A stretch of 64,000 bases of DNA from Corynebacterium sanguinis (lineage in GTDB: Bacteria; Actinomycetota; Actinomycetes; Mycobacteriales; Mycobacteriaceae), in the NCBI RefSeq assembly GCF_007641235.1, contig NZ_CP038157.1, positions 1,054,001-1,118,000 of the forward strand. The letters run 5' to 3'. Both the position numbers and the translations under genes were made by a program. Shown piece by piece: positions 48,774 to 57,247 of this stretch. Position 1 is the first letter of the stretch. Each line of letters starts with the position of its first letter. The notes under the pieces are model-generated. The model had not been told where the DNA came from, did not search any database, and saw nothing but the letters and a program-made list of their open reading frames with translations.

Positions 48774-49048
48774 AGTGCATCATCCTTCTTGTGGAAGCGG
48801 GCGATCGCGGCAGACGCGATGAAGCCGAGCAGCGCGATGACGATCATCACGTTGACCACGGTGGTGTCCAGCGACCAACAAATGTACAGGGCCAAAACGC
48901 ATTGCAGAGACGCGGCAATGGCGTCGTTGCCGATCGCGCGGTCGAGCGAGTTCGGGCCGACGACGACGCGCCAGGCGATGGTGAAGAAGCCAACGACCAA
49001 GGCTGCGGCGGCGATGCCCAGAAAGATGTTGTAGATAGTCGGATCCAT
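48770..49048 (-). CDS. mrpF: Na+/H+ antiporter subunit F
   Basis: A 92-residue, three-helix subunit (YNIFLGIAAAALVVGFFTIAW, VVGPNSLDRAIGNDAIAASL, VNVMIVIALLGFIASAAIARF). The RVVxGPNxxDR motif is diagnostic of MrpF. It overlaps mrpG by 4 bases and follows mrpE by 4 bases. Confidence 0.95.
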   Translation of the reverse strand: MDPTIYNIFLGIAAAALVVGFFTIAWRVVVGPNSLDRAIGNDAIAASLQCVLALYICWSLDTTVVNVMIVIALLGFIASAAIARFHKKDDAL

Positions 49049-49052
49049 CGTT

Positions 49053-49553
49053 CTAGCCCTTACTCTCGAAAATTTCGATCATGTCCTGCTCCAGGCGGGC
49101 GACGCTGTCTTTTTCACGCTCGACGTCGTTGGCGTCAAGGACGTGGATTGTCCATATGCGGTTGGCCACGTCGATGTCGCTGACGGACCCGCCGGGCTGC
49201 AGATTGTAGGCGCAGGTGGCCAAGTACAAGATGAGGTCATTGGACACACGCATCGGGACCTGCAGGATTGCACTCTTGGGTGGGGACTGCGGGCGAAGGG
49301 CCAGCCAGGCAACCTTTGCGGAGGCGACCATGAGGTCCGCGATCCACCGCAGAATAAACGTCAACAGCTTCGTCCACCGCACGCCGTGGTTGCCGCGCGG
49401 CACCCGGGGCATGGGCAGAAAGAGCACTATCGCGCTGCCGAGCAGGAACCCGGCGACGATGTTGCCGATGCTGATCTCGCCCATGAGCAAGACCCACATG
49501 ATGGTCAGCCACAGCACAAAAAGCGCGTGGAAGCGAGTTCTGAGTCCGGTCAT
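49053..49553 (-). CDS. mrpE: Na+/H+ antiporter subunit E
   Basis: A 166-residue subunit with two membrane helices near the N-terminus (FHALFVLWLTIMWVLLMGE, IVAGFLLGSAIVLFLP) and a cytosolic part. The stretch QPGGSVSDIDVANRIWTIHVLDANDVE corresponds to the MrpE 'GT...' region. It lies between mrpD and mrpF with gaps of 7 and 4 bases. Confidence 0.93.
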   Translation of the reverse strand: MTGLRTRFHALFVLWLTIMWVLLMGEISIGNIVAGFLLGSAIVLFLPMPRVPRGNHGVRWTKLLTFILRWIADLMVASAKVAWLALRPQSPPKSAILQVPMRVSNDLILYLATCAYNLQPGGSVSDIDVANRIWTIHVLDANDVEREKDSVARLEQDMIEIFESKG

Positions 49554-49560
49554 GGGTTAT

Positions 49561-51321
49561 CTACTCCTTTGCCGCTGCGTCGTTGGGCGCTGGCCGGGGA
49601 ACCGGGACGGTGGTGACCCCGGAAGGAGACGACTCCCTGTTCGCGTCGGCAGCATCGCTTCCCTCTACTGGCATCGTAGTGCGGTCGAGGGTGCGCGTCG
49701 GCTCCTCGAAGCCCGGCCGCAGGACGGCCTCCCGGTAAATCGTCGTGTCTTTAATCGACGATGCGGCCTGATCGGTCATCTCGGCAAAGGGGCCGGCGAA
49801 CACCGTCAGGGACAGTGACGTCGCGATGAGCAGGATCGTCGACAAGAGCATGCCCGTGGGGATGCGGCCTGCGTGATCGCGTTCCTCGACGGTCACCTCG
49901 GAGTGCTTGCCGGACAGGGACGCCGGCCGGTCCACCGCCAGGTGGCCCTCGGGGGCGTCGGCACGGTCGCGCAAAAAGCCCTTGGAGAACACCAGGATCA
50001 TGGTGTAGAGCGTCAGCAGCGAGGTGACAACCGTGCCGACGATCAGCGTCCACGCGAGCCAGGTACCTTCCATCGCGCCGGCCTCGATGAGTAGGACCTT
50101 GCCCAAAAACCCGGAGAACGGCGGGATGCCACCCATGTTCATTGCCGGGATGAAGAACAGGATCGCGATCACCGGGGCGGTGTAGATCATGGAACCCAGA
50201 CGCCTGAGCTGCGAGCTTCCCGAGTGGCGCTCAATTAGGCTGACCACCAGGAACAGCGTCGTCTGGATCAAAATGTGGTGCACTGCGTAGAAGATCGCCC
50301 CGCCCCAGCCCGCGACCGAGCCCAGCGCGATACCAAAGAGCATGTAGCCGATGTGGCTGACCAGGGTAAACGAGAGCAGACGTTTGATCTGGTTCTGGGC
50401 CAGGGCGCCCATGATGCCCATGATCATCGTCGCCAGAGCGACCCACATCAGCATCGTGTCCAGTGACCCATCGGTGAATACGACGGAGCGCATGCGGATG
50501 ATCGCGTAGACACCGACCTTGGTCAGCAGGCCCGCGAACACGGCCGTGACAAGGGAGGCCGCGCTGGGATACGAGTCGGGCAACCACGCGTCGAGGGGGA
50601 ACGCGGCGGCCTTGATGCCGAACGCAACCAGCAGCGTCGCAAAGATCGCGGCGCGCGTTCCCTCCGGCAGTTCCTCCATGCGCATGCCCGCGTGTGCCAT
50701 ATTCACCGTTCCCACCGAGGCGTAGATCAGGGCCAGGGCGATAAGGAAGATCATGGACGACGCCATCGAGACCATCACGTAGCCAATTCCGGCCCGGACA
50801 CGCGAGGCGGTCGCGCCCAGGGTGAGCAGGACGTAGGAGGCAACGAGGAAGATCTCAAAGCCGACGTAGAGGTTGAACAGGTCCCCGGCGAGAAATGCCA
50901 GGTTCACGCCCATGGTTAACAGCATGTAGGTCGGCAGGAAGACGGCCACGGGGTCGTCCTCGTTGCCGTCGCGCAAACCCTGGGCAATGCCGAACCACAT
51001 CACGGCGAACAGCACGATCGCGGAGACGAGCAGCATGATTGCTGAGAGCCGGTCCGCGACCAGCGTGATGCCGATCGGTGCGTCCCACCCGCCGAGCTGG
51101 AGGGTTTGAATGCCGTAGGTCGTGGTCACGATCAGCAGCGACGCCGCGACAAAGGCGAGCGTGAGCAGCGTGAGAAACGCGATCGTGCGCTGCAGCGCAA
51201 GCTTCCTGCCCGAGAGCAGGATCAGCGCCGCCGCAACCGCCGGCAGCAGGACCGGGACCGGAATGAGGTAGGCCACTGCGGGCAGTAGCCACTGCGCGTA
51301 GCTTTGGAAAGACTCAGTCAT
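49561..51321 (-). CDS. mrpD: Na+/H+ antiporter subunit D
   Basis: A 586-residue membrane protein homologous to NuoM/NuoN, with about 14 helices. Conserved charged residues sit in helices, for example FGIKAAAFPLDAWLPDSYPSA (Lys, Asp) and LLSFTLVSHIGYMLFG. It has an extended hydrophilic C-terminus (about 510-586) beyond the usual MrpD end. It overlaps mrpC by 8 bases. Forms the proton/cation path together with MrpA. Confidence 0.95.
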   Translation of the reverse strand: MTESFQSYAQWLLPAVAYLIPVPVLLPAVAAALILLSGRKLALQRTIAFLTLLTLAFVAASLLIVTTTYGIQTLQLGGWDAPIGITLVADRLSAIMLLVSAIVLFAVMWFGIAQGLRDGNEDDPVAVFLPTYMLLTMGVNLAFLAGDLFNLYVGFEIFLVASYVLLTLGATASRVRAGIGYVMVSMASSMIFLIALALIYASVGTVNMAHAGMRMEELPEGTRAAIFATLLVAFGIKAAAFPLDAWLPDSYPSAASLVTAVFAGLLTKVGVYAIIRMRSVVFTDGSLDTMLMWVALATMIMGIMGALAQNQIKRLLSFTLVSHIGYMLFGIALGSVAGWGGAIFYAVHHILIQTTLFLVVSLIERHSGSSQLRRLGSMIYTAPVIAILFFIPAMNMGGIPPFSGFLGKVLLIEAGAMEGTWLAWTLIVGTVVTSLLTLYTMILVFSKGFLRDRADAPEGHLAVDRPASLSGKHSEVTVEERDHAGRIPTGMLLSTILLIATSLSLTVFAGPFAEMTDQAASSIKDTTIYREAVLRPGFEEPTRTLDRTTMPVEGSDAADANRESSPSGVTTVPVPRPAPNDAAAKE

Positions 51322-51808
51322 CTTGGTCGGCCCCTCTCACGGGTTCTTCAAAGGAGCGGGGCCCAAAGTTGTCGCCGAGCGCGCTGGTGCGCCCGGTGTG
51401 GGGATCTGCGGAGGCGTCGTGGTCGGGCTGCGCCGACGCGGTCGTCGGTCGCGCCGCAACGGCCCTGTCCTCTTCGTCCGGCGCAATCAGGTCATCCACG
51501 CGGTAACGGAATTGGCGGTACGCCAACGCGAGCATGAAAGACACCATCGCCATGGAAATCACGATCGCGGTCAGGATCATCGCCTGGGAGAGCGGATCCG
51601 CCATGTCGTCCTGGTAGCGCTCCGTGGTGCGGCCGGTGATCGGTGGTGACCCGGCCTGGCCGCCAGCCTGCAGGATGAGCAGGTTGGCGCCGTTGCCGAG
51701 CAGCATGATGCCCATGATCATGCGGGTCATCGCGCGGTCCAGCAGGAGGTAGACCCCGGCGGAGATCAGAACGCCGGCTGCGATGAGCAGGAACAGGTTG
51801 GCAGCCAT
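51314..51808 (-). CDS. mrpC: Na+/H+ antiporter subunit C
   Basis: A 164-residue NuoK-like subunit with three helices (FLLIAAGVLISAGVYLLLDR, MIMGIMLLGNGANLLIL with the conserved Glu/Asn-type polar residues, AMILTAIVISMAMVSFMLAL) and a long hydrophilic tail (about 115-164). It directly follows mrpA and overlaps mrpD. Confidence 0.95.
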   Translation of the reverse strand: MAANLFLLIAAGVLISAGVYLLLDRAMTRMIMGIMLLGNGANLLILQAGGQAGSPPITGRTTERYQDDMADPLSQAMILTAIVISMAMVSFMLALAYRQFRYRVDDLIAPDEEDRAVAARPTTASAQPDHDASADPHTGRTSALGDNFGPRSFEEPVRGADQDD

Positions 51809-54799
51809 TTAGTCTCCTTTGCTCTCTAGTGTGCTGGTGCGCTGGGGGGCGTCGACAAGCGCGCCGCCGCTTAAGCCAGCGCCATCGGGCAACCGCGCCG
51901 CGCGCCTCGAACGCTGCTCGGCGCGGCGCTTCTCGTTCTTCTGCAGAAGTTCGCGCGCACGCTGGCGGGCGCGTGCCTTGCGGTCCTCTTCTTCGCGGTC
52001 GAGGTACCCGCCGACGGAGTTGAGGATGTGCATGATCAGGCCGATGACGATGACGTAGACGCCAGCGTCGAAAAGCAGCGCGGACGGCAGGGACACCGAG
52101 CCGATCAGCGGCACCTCGGGGGCGATGTAGGCGGTGGTCAGCGGCGGTAAGCCGAAGAACATCGGGATGACAACCGCCGAGGAAGACAGAATTAGGCCGG
52201 TGCCCAGGATCGCCTCGGGGTTGACCGGTAGCGCGTCTTCGACTTCCTTGCGTCCGCCTGCGAGGTAGCGCAGCGCGAAGGCGAGCGCGGCGACGAGGCC
52301 ACCGGCGAACCCGCCGCCCGGTGCGTTGTGGCCGGAGAAGAAGAAGTAGGCCGACAGCAGCATCATCGAGGGGAAGAGGATGCGCGAAGAAACCAGCACC
52401 ATGATGTGGCGGTTCTGCTCGGTTTCGGTGCCGACCTGCGAGGACAGCCAGCGTGGGACGGTTGTCGAGAGCACTGGGCGTCTCGACGGCCGGTGGAACT
52501 CGCCCGTGCCGAAAATCAGGCTGGCCACACCCGTCGCGGCGATCGCGATGACCGTGATCTCGCCGAATGTGTCGAACGCGCGCAGGTCAACCAGCAGCAC
52601 GTTGACAACGTTGCGGCCGTGCCCGATCTCGTAGGCCAGTTCGGGCATCGCGTTGGAGACAGGCTCCGCAATGCGGGAGGAAATCGCGGTCATGGCCACG
52701 ATCACGACGGACACACCGGTGCCGATCGCGAGCCAGGCGCGCAGGCGCACATCCGAGTCGCGGCGCGGCTCCAGGTTGGCGGGCAGCTTTCGCAGCACCA
52801 GCATGAAAATCACCATCAGGATCGTCTCCACCAGGATCTGGGTCAACGCCAGGTCAGGGGCGCCGTGCATGGCGAAGAGCAGCGCGGTGGAAAAACCAGT
52901 CAGGCCCACCAGGATGACGCCGGAGAGGCGGTTGCGTTGGAACACGGCGGCGACCGCGATCAGGCAGAGCAAAACGGAGGTCAGTGCTTGCCACGGGGTG
53001 TCCCAGACGATGATGCGGATGTCGTTGGACTCACCGAGAATCATCGCGCCGAGCGGCACGACGGCGAGAACCAGGAAGATGGTCGCAAGGTTGAACGTCA
53101 GCGAACCGCGCTGGGTGGAGGCGGTCAGGCGCAGCGATGTGATGCTCAGGGCGCGGACGATGTTGTCCCACACCGCGTTGGCGTCGCCAAGCGCTGGGCG
53201 CTCGAACTGGGCTCCGGCGACAAGCTGGCGCTGCCAGTACATGATGGAGCCGCCGGCGATGATCACGGCGGTTAGCAGCAGCGGGATGGTGATCCCGTGC
53301 CACAGCGCGAGCTCCTTGCCTTCCGTATCGGGGAAGCGGACGTCAAGATAGTCGTTGAAGGCGCCGCTGATCCACCCCGGGAACGGGCCGAGGAACGCGG
53401 TGAACACCGTCAGAATCGCCGGGGAGAGCCACAGCGACGGGCCGATCGGGTGCATCTTCTCGACGGCTTCGGAGACGCCAGGTTCCTTGGTGGAAAATGC
53501 CCCGAAGACGAAGTACAGTGAGTACGCCATGGTGAGGATCGAGCCGACGACCAGGCCGGTGAGCAGCATGTAACCGGGCATGCCGCGGAGCAGCTCCTCG
53601 TGCAGGACGGCTTCCAGCGCGGCTTCCTTGGCCACGAATCCGAACAACGGTGGGATGCCGGCCATGGATGCGGCGGAGATAATCGCCAGCGCCGCAAGCA
53701 GCGGCTCCTTCTTGCCCAGGCCGGAGAGCTTACGGATATCGCGGGTGCCCGTGGTGTGGTCGATCGCGCCGACGACCATGAACAGCGCTGCCTTGAACAG
53801 GGAGTGCCCGATGGTCAGCGCCAAACCCGCCATCGTCGCCTCGCGCGAACCGATGCCGATCACGCTGATGATGAAGCCGAGCTGTGAGACCGTGCCGTAG
53901 GCGAGGATCAGCTTCAGATCCTTCTGTTTGAGCGCCATCCAGCCGCCGAGCAACATGGTGAAGATTCCGGTGCCGCACACCACGATGTGCCAGGTCGGCA
54001 CGGCGGCCATGTCGGGCGCGAGGCGGGCGACGATGTAGATGCCGGCCTTGACCATGGCAGCGGAGTGCAGGTAGGCGGAGACTGGGGTCGGCGCGGCCAT
54101 CGCACCGGGCAGCCAGAAGTGGAACGGCGCCTGTGCCGCCTTCGTCAGGGCGCCGAGCATGATGAGCACGATCGCGGCCGCGATTCCCGGCGTCGCTGCT
54201 AGGTTGCCGAACTGCGCGATCTCGGATAGCCGCCAGATATCCGTCTGGTGGCCGAACAAGATGATGCCCACCAGCATGGCGAGGCCGCCGAAAGTGGTCA
54301 CCATCAGGGCTTGCAGCGCGGCGCGGCGTGACGACGCTCGTTCACCGTAGTAGGAGACCAACAGGTACGACAGCACCGACGTCAGCTCCCAGAAGACATA
54401 CATCAACAGGAAGTTGTCGGAGATGATGAGCCCGTACATCACCATGGCGAACATGGCCAGCTGTGCGCCGAAGACGGCGAGGCGTCGCGGGTTGGAGTCG
54501 AAGTAACCCCAGCAGTAGAACAGCACGAGCGCGCCGCAGCCGAGCACGATGAGGCTGAATAAACCTGATAGAGCGTCGAGGCGGAAATCCAGGTTGAGGT
54601 GCGCGATGGGCATCCACTCGTACGACGCGAGGATTTCGCCGCCGGCGGCGAAGACTCCTTTATGGAACAGGCTCGCGACCCATACGAAGCCGGCGAGCGG
54701 GACCAAGGCGACGATTACGAACGTGATACGCCCGATGAGCCGCAGCAAAATGGGGGCGACGACGGACGCGACAATCAGCGCTACCAGTAGAGTTAGCAC
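51809..54799 (-). CDS. mrpA: Na+/H+ antiporter subunit A fused to subunit B
   Basis: A 996-residue fusion, the first gene of the Mrp operon. Residues about 1-780 are MrpA (NuoL-like: helices with FHFWLPGAMAAPTPVSAYLHSA near 227 and the later DUF4040-type segment GAPDLALTQILVETILMVIF near 650). Residues about 800-960 match MrpB (SRILFPSMMLLSAYFFFSGH, GGGFAGGLVAALAFALRYLA). An A-B fusion is common in actinobacteria. The complex exports Na+ (and K+ or Ca2+) for H+ at high pH or salt. A charged cytosolic tail ends the protein. Confidence 0.95.
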   Translation of the reverse strand: MLTLLVALIVASVVAPILLRLIGRITFVIVALVPLAGFVWVASLFHKGVFAAGGEILASYEWMPIAHLNLDFRLDALSGLFSLIVLGCGALVLFYCWGYFDSNPRRLAVFGAQLAMFAMVMYGLIISDNFLLMYVFWELTSVLSYLLVSYYGERASSRRAALQALMVTTFGGLAMLVGIILFGHQTDIWRLSEIAQFGNLAATPGIAAAIVLIMLGALTKAAQAPFHFWLPGAMAAPTPVSAYLHSAAMVKAGIYIVARLAPDMAAVPTWHIVVCGTGIFTMLLGGWMALKQKDLKLILAYGTVSQLGFIISVIGIGSREATMAGLALTIGHSLFKAALFMVVGAIDHTTGTRDIRKLSGLGKKEPLLAALAIISAASMAGIPPLFGFVAKEAALEAVLHEELLRGMPGYMLLTGLVVGSILTMAYSLYFVFGAFSTKEPGVSEAVEKMHPIGPSLWLSPAILTVFTAFLGPFPGWISGAFNDYLDVRFPDTEGKELALWHGITIPLLLTAVIIAGGSIMYWQRQLVAGAQFERPALGDANAVWDNIVRALSITSLRLTASTQRGSLTFNLATIFLVLAVVPLGAMILGESNDIRIIVWDTPWQALTSVLLCLIAVAAVFQRNRLSGVILVGLTGFSTALLFAMHGAPDLALTQILVETILMVIFMLVLRKLPANLEPRRDSDVRLRAWLAIGTGVSVVIVAMTAISSRIAEPVSNAMPELAYEIGHGRNVVNVLLVDLRAFDTFGEITVIAIAATGVASLIFGTGEFHRPSRRPVLSTTVPRWLSSQVGTETEQNRHIMVLVSSRILFPSMMLLSAYFFFSGHNAPGGGFAGGLVAALAFALRYLAGGRKEVEDALPVNPEAILGTGLILSSSAVVIPMFFGLPPLTTAYIAPEVPLIGSVSLPSALLFDAGVYVIVIGLIMHILNSVGGYLDREEEDRKARARQRARELLQKNEKRRAEQRSRRAARLPDGAGLSGGALVDAPQRTSTLESKGD

Positions 54800-54968
54800 A
54801 ACGCGTACCCCTCCTCATTATCTATATGGACGGGACAGGGGGCTGCGCCCGCTACATTATGCCCTCCGAGTTGGGGCTCGGAGCGGTTTCGAGTGGCGGC
54901 GTCTACGGCAATGGTTCAACTGCCGTAAAAGCGGCGCGGCCAACCAACGTAGATTAGGTTACCAGTTC

Positions 54969-55505
54969 TTAAAAGTTGCCGTAGATGCGCTGCGCGCCCG
55001 AGGACAGGGCCGCGGCGATGGAGTGCGCGGGGCTGTGGCCGAACCCGACGGCCCATGCAGTGCGGTTGTGGTTGACCTGGTGCGCAACTTTGACGCAGGT
55101 CAGGGTGGCTTCGAACAGGTTGATCTGATGGAACGCCAGGATTTCGACGTAGCGCCCGTTGGTGCTCAGGATCTCGCTGATTGCGGCGGTCGGGCCGGTT
55201 GCTATGACTTCGCAAACAGAGGTCGAAGGCGACTTGGTCTTGGAGGTGTGGGTGATCTCCGCGGTGTAGTGGTGATCGCTCCAGTTCAGCTTCTCGATGT
55301 TCGTCAGCCCGATGTGCATCGTCGGGGTCGGAGCGTAGGTGGCCTTGAAAAGGCCCCAGTCCATGCCCTGGGCTTCCGCGCGCAGTTCCTTCGGCAGCTT
55401 CTGATCAATTTCGAAGCGGATCTGGAACGGGTCGCGATCCTCGGTCGGGGCAAAAGCGGTAGTAAATCGCGTGGAGGGAGCAGTACTGGTGACAGTCGGA
55501 GCCAT
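54969..55505 (-). CDS. Stand-alone LeuA allosteric/dimerisation domain-like protein
   Basis: A 178-residue protein. Its C-terminal half (about 95-175: ATGPTAAISEILSTNGRYVE, ILAFHQINLFEATLTCVKVA, WAVGFGHSPAHSIAAALSSG) follows the pattern of the leucine-binding regulatory domain at the end of 2-isopropylmalate synthase. No catalytic TIM barrel is present or encoded nearby. The N-terminal 90 residues are not recognised. A leucine/valine-rich leader peptide and a structured leader precede the gene, which strongly supports a branched-chain amino-acid role. It could bind leucine as a sensor or partner of LeuA. Confidence 0.65.
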   Translation of the reverse strand: MAPTVTSTAPSTRFTTAFAPTEDRDPFQIRFEIDQKLPKELRAEAQGMDWGLFKATYAPTPTMHIGLTNIEKLNWSDHHYTAEITHTSKTKSPSTSVCEVIATGPTAAISEILSTNGRYVEILAFHQINLFEATLTCVKVAHQVNHNRTAWAVGFGHSPAHSIAAALSSGAQRIYGNF

Positions 55506-55599
55506 TGTGCCGGTGTCCTTCGTGTGAGGGGTACGGGGTTAGGCCGGTCCTTGAATCTGGGTTGCCCTAGCGACTACTGCCCCGTACCACAAAGGCCGG
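55506..55599 (-). promoter_or_regulatory. Attenuator-like structured leader of the LeuA-domain gene
   Basis: On the minus strand GGTACGGGG (55588-55580) can pair with CCCCGTACC (55538-55530), a perfect 9-bp stem ending just before the ribosome site GAAGGA. Three CCGGCC-type blocks (about 55613-55608, 55600-55593 and 55547-55541) can pair with one another in alternative ways, as needed for ribosome-controlled switching. No T-run follows, so control may act on translation. Confidence 0.6.
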
Positions 55600-55662
55600 C
55601 TAACTGTGGCCGGGGTGCGTAGCCTTATCTACTAGGCGTACAAGGAGGACTGCTCGTGTCAT
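55600..55662 (-). CDS. Leader peptide rich in Leu and Val
   Basis: A 20-codon ORF, MTRAVLLVRLVDKATHPGHS, with three Leu and three Val codons among codons 5-11, ending in TAG within the attenuator. The ATG lies exactly seven bases after a good -10 element, so it is probably translated from a leaderless message. Ribosome stalling when leucyl- or valyl-tRNA is scarce would change folding of the downstream leader. Comparable leader peptides precede leuA and ilvB in corynebacteria. Confidence 0.7.
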   Translation of the reverse strand: MTRAVLLVRLVDKATHPGHS

Positions 55663-55669
55663 GCGAATC

Positions 55670-55698
55670 ACAGTAGTACTTTGGCGTAGCCCATGCAA
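55670..55698 (-). promoter_or_regulatory. Promoter of the leader peptide and LeuA-domain gene
   Basis: On the minus strand TTGCAT (55698-55693), 17 bases, TACTGT (55675-55670), then seven bases to the leader ATG at 55662. This is a near-ideal vegetative promoter with transcription starting at the ATG. Confidence 0.7.
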
Positions 55699-55749
55699 CA
55701 TGTTTGGCGTTTTGGGGCGGTAGCAGGGGAGACGCTCCGGTTTTTCGCG

Positions 55750-55899
55750 CATGTTGAGCTCTTCGGGGTGAAGATGTCAGAGTGCTTCGGGCGCGCTTTG
55801 GGGCTGTTTTAACGCTGAGCTCTTCCCAACGAAGACCCCAGCGCATTAGGAGCGCGTTAAGAAGCTCTATTCACGCTGAGCTCCTCCCCAAAATAAAGC
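55750..55899. repeat. Degenerate 61-bp tandem repeat (about 2.5 units)
   Basis: TGAGCTCTTC/TGAGCTCCTC motifs occur with GAGCTC at 55756, 55817 and 55878, exactly 61 bases apart. Between them GAAGA, a CAG-GC-TT-GG pattern, GCGCG and ACGC are shared in the same order. The array runs into the end of the dipeptidase gene. It is distinct from the 85-bp family; no function is evident. Confidence 0.55.
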
Positions 55900-57237
55900 C
55901 TACGCCCCGTACTCGAGCAGGAACTGCGCCTCGGCGACAGCGATGCGCTCGATTTCGGTCGGGTCGACAGATTCGTCGACACCGTGGATGCCGCACATCG
56001 GTTCTTCCACGCCGTACAGGGCAATTTCGGCGTCGGGGAAGTGCTCCTGCAGCGTCGTCGTCAGAGGGATCGACCCGCCAGAGCCGACGACAGCCAGCGA
56101 GTTCTCGCCGTAGGCCTCCTTGAGGCTTTCACCGAGAAGCGTGATCGCGGGACCGGTGATGTCGGTCGCGAACGGCTCGTTGACCTGGGAGATTTCGACG
56201 TTGACCTGAGCGCCCCATGGAGTGTGGGCGAGGATGTGCTCTTCAAGCTTCTCGACAGTCTCCGCAGCGCTCATCCCCGCCGGCACGCGCAGGTTGAACT
56301 GCGCGCTGGCGTGAGCGTTGACAGCGTTGAGTGCTTCCGCGACGGGCCGGGAGGTGAACCCGATCATCGTCACGGCGGGGCGAGCCCACACCATGTCGGC
56401 GGGCTCGTCGTCAACCGTGCCATAGATTTGTACGCCTTCGAGCACGCCGGCGTCGTGGCGGAAGATGTCGCGGTCGTAGGCGTCGCCTTCCCACTTACCG
56501 AAGCAGTCGACGCCGTCGATCGTGGTGCGCCCGTGCTCGTCGAAAAGCGAGCTGGCGATGCGCACCAGCGCGTCCGCAGCATCCGGGGCGGCGCCGCCGA
56601 AGCTGCCGGAGTGGATGTCGCCCTCGAGCGTGGTGACGCTGACCTCGACCTGGGCGCCACCGCGCAGCTGGGTGGTCAGGGTCGGGGTGCCGGCCGCGAC
56701 GTTGCCGGAGTCAGCGATAAGGATGACGTCGGCGGCGAAGAGCTCAGGCGACGTTTCGATGAGGCGCTCGAGCCCGCCGCGGCCGCCGAACTCCTCGGAG
56801 CCCTCGATGACGACCTTGAGGTTAGCGCGGGTGCCGCCAGCGGCGTCGAGAAGCCGGATCGCTTCCAGGTGCATCGCGATGTTGCCCTTGCAGTCCGCGG
56901 AACCGCGGCCGTACCAGCGGCCGGCGCGCTCGGTCAGCATGAACGGGTCCGAGGTCCAGGCCGCCGGGTCGCCGGCGGGCACGACGTCGTAGTGGCTGTA
57001 GAGAAGTACGGTCGGCGCGCCTTCCTCACCTGCGCGGTTAGCGATGATCGTGTCGGCGTTGTCAATCGTGGGGTGGCGCTCGACGCTAAAGCCCAGCTGT
57101 TCAAACGCGGTGACGGTCCACGCGCAGGCCGCCTCGTGAGAGTCAGCGAGGGCGGGCACGGAGTGCGGCGAGTTGAACGAGACGAGCGCGGACAAGTCGG
57201 CGAAGATGCGGTCGCGATCGGGAGTGGGAAGAGTCAT
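55900..57237 (-). CDS. M20-family dipeptidase
   Basis: A 445-residue zinc peptidase of the M20 (CNDP/DapE-like) family. Metal-binding blocks: VLLYSHYDVVPAGDP (His, Asp; about residue 78), YGRGSADCKGNIAMHL (bridging Asp; about 110), IEGSEEFGGRGG (catalytic Glu pair; about 148), the lid-domain GDIHSGSFGG and the final His in MCGIHGVDE (about 415). Cytosolic, likely cleaving dipeptides. The start ATG 57237 lies next to repeat array 3, divergent from groEL. Confidence 0.92.
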   Translation of the reverse strand: MTLPTPDRDRIFADLSALVSFNSPHSVPALADSHEAACAWTVTAFEQLGFSVERHPTIDNADTIIANRAGEEGAPTVLLYSHYDVVPAGDPAAWTSDPFMLTERAGRWYGRGSADCKGNIAMHLEAIRLLDAAGGTRANLKVVIEGSEEFGGRGGLERLIETSPELFAADVILIADSGNVAAGTPTLTTQLRGGAQVEVSVTTLEGDIHSGSFGGAAPDAADALVRIASSLFDEHGRTTIDGVDCFGKWEGDAYDRDIFRHDAGVLEGVQIYGTVDDEPADMVWARPAVTMIGFTSRPVAEALNAVNAHASAQFNLRVPAGMSAAETVEKLEEHILAHTPWGAQVNVEISQVNEPFATDITGPAITLLGESLKEAYGENSLAVVGSGGSIPLTTTLQEHFPDAEIALYGVEEPMCGIHGVDESVDPTEIERIAVAEAQFLLEYGA

Positions 57238-57247
57238 AAAACCGAAA

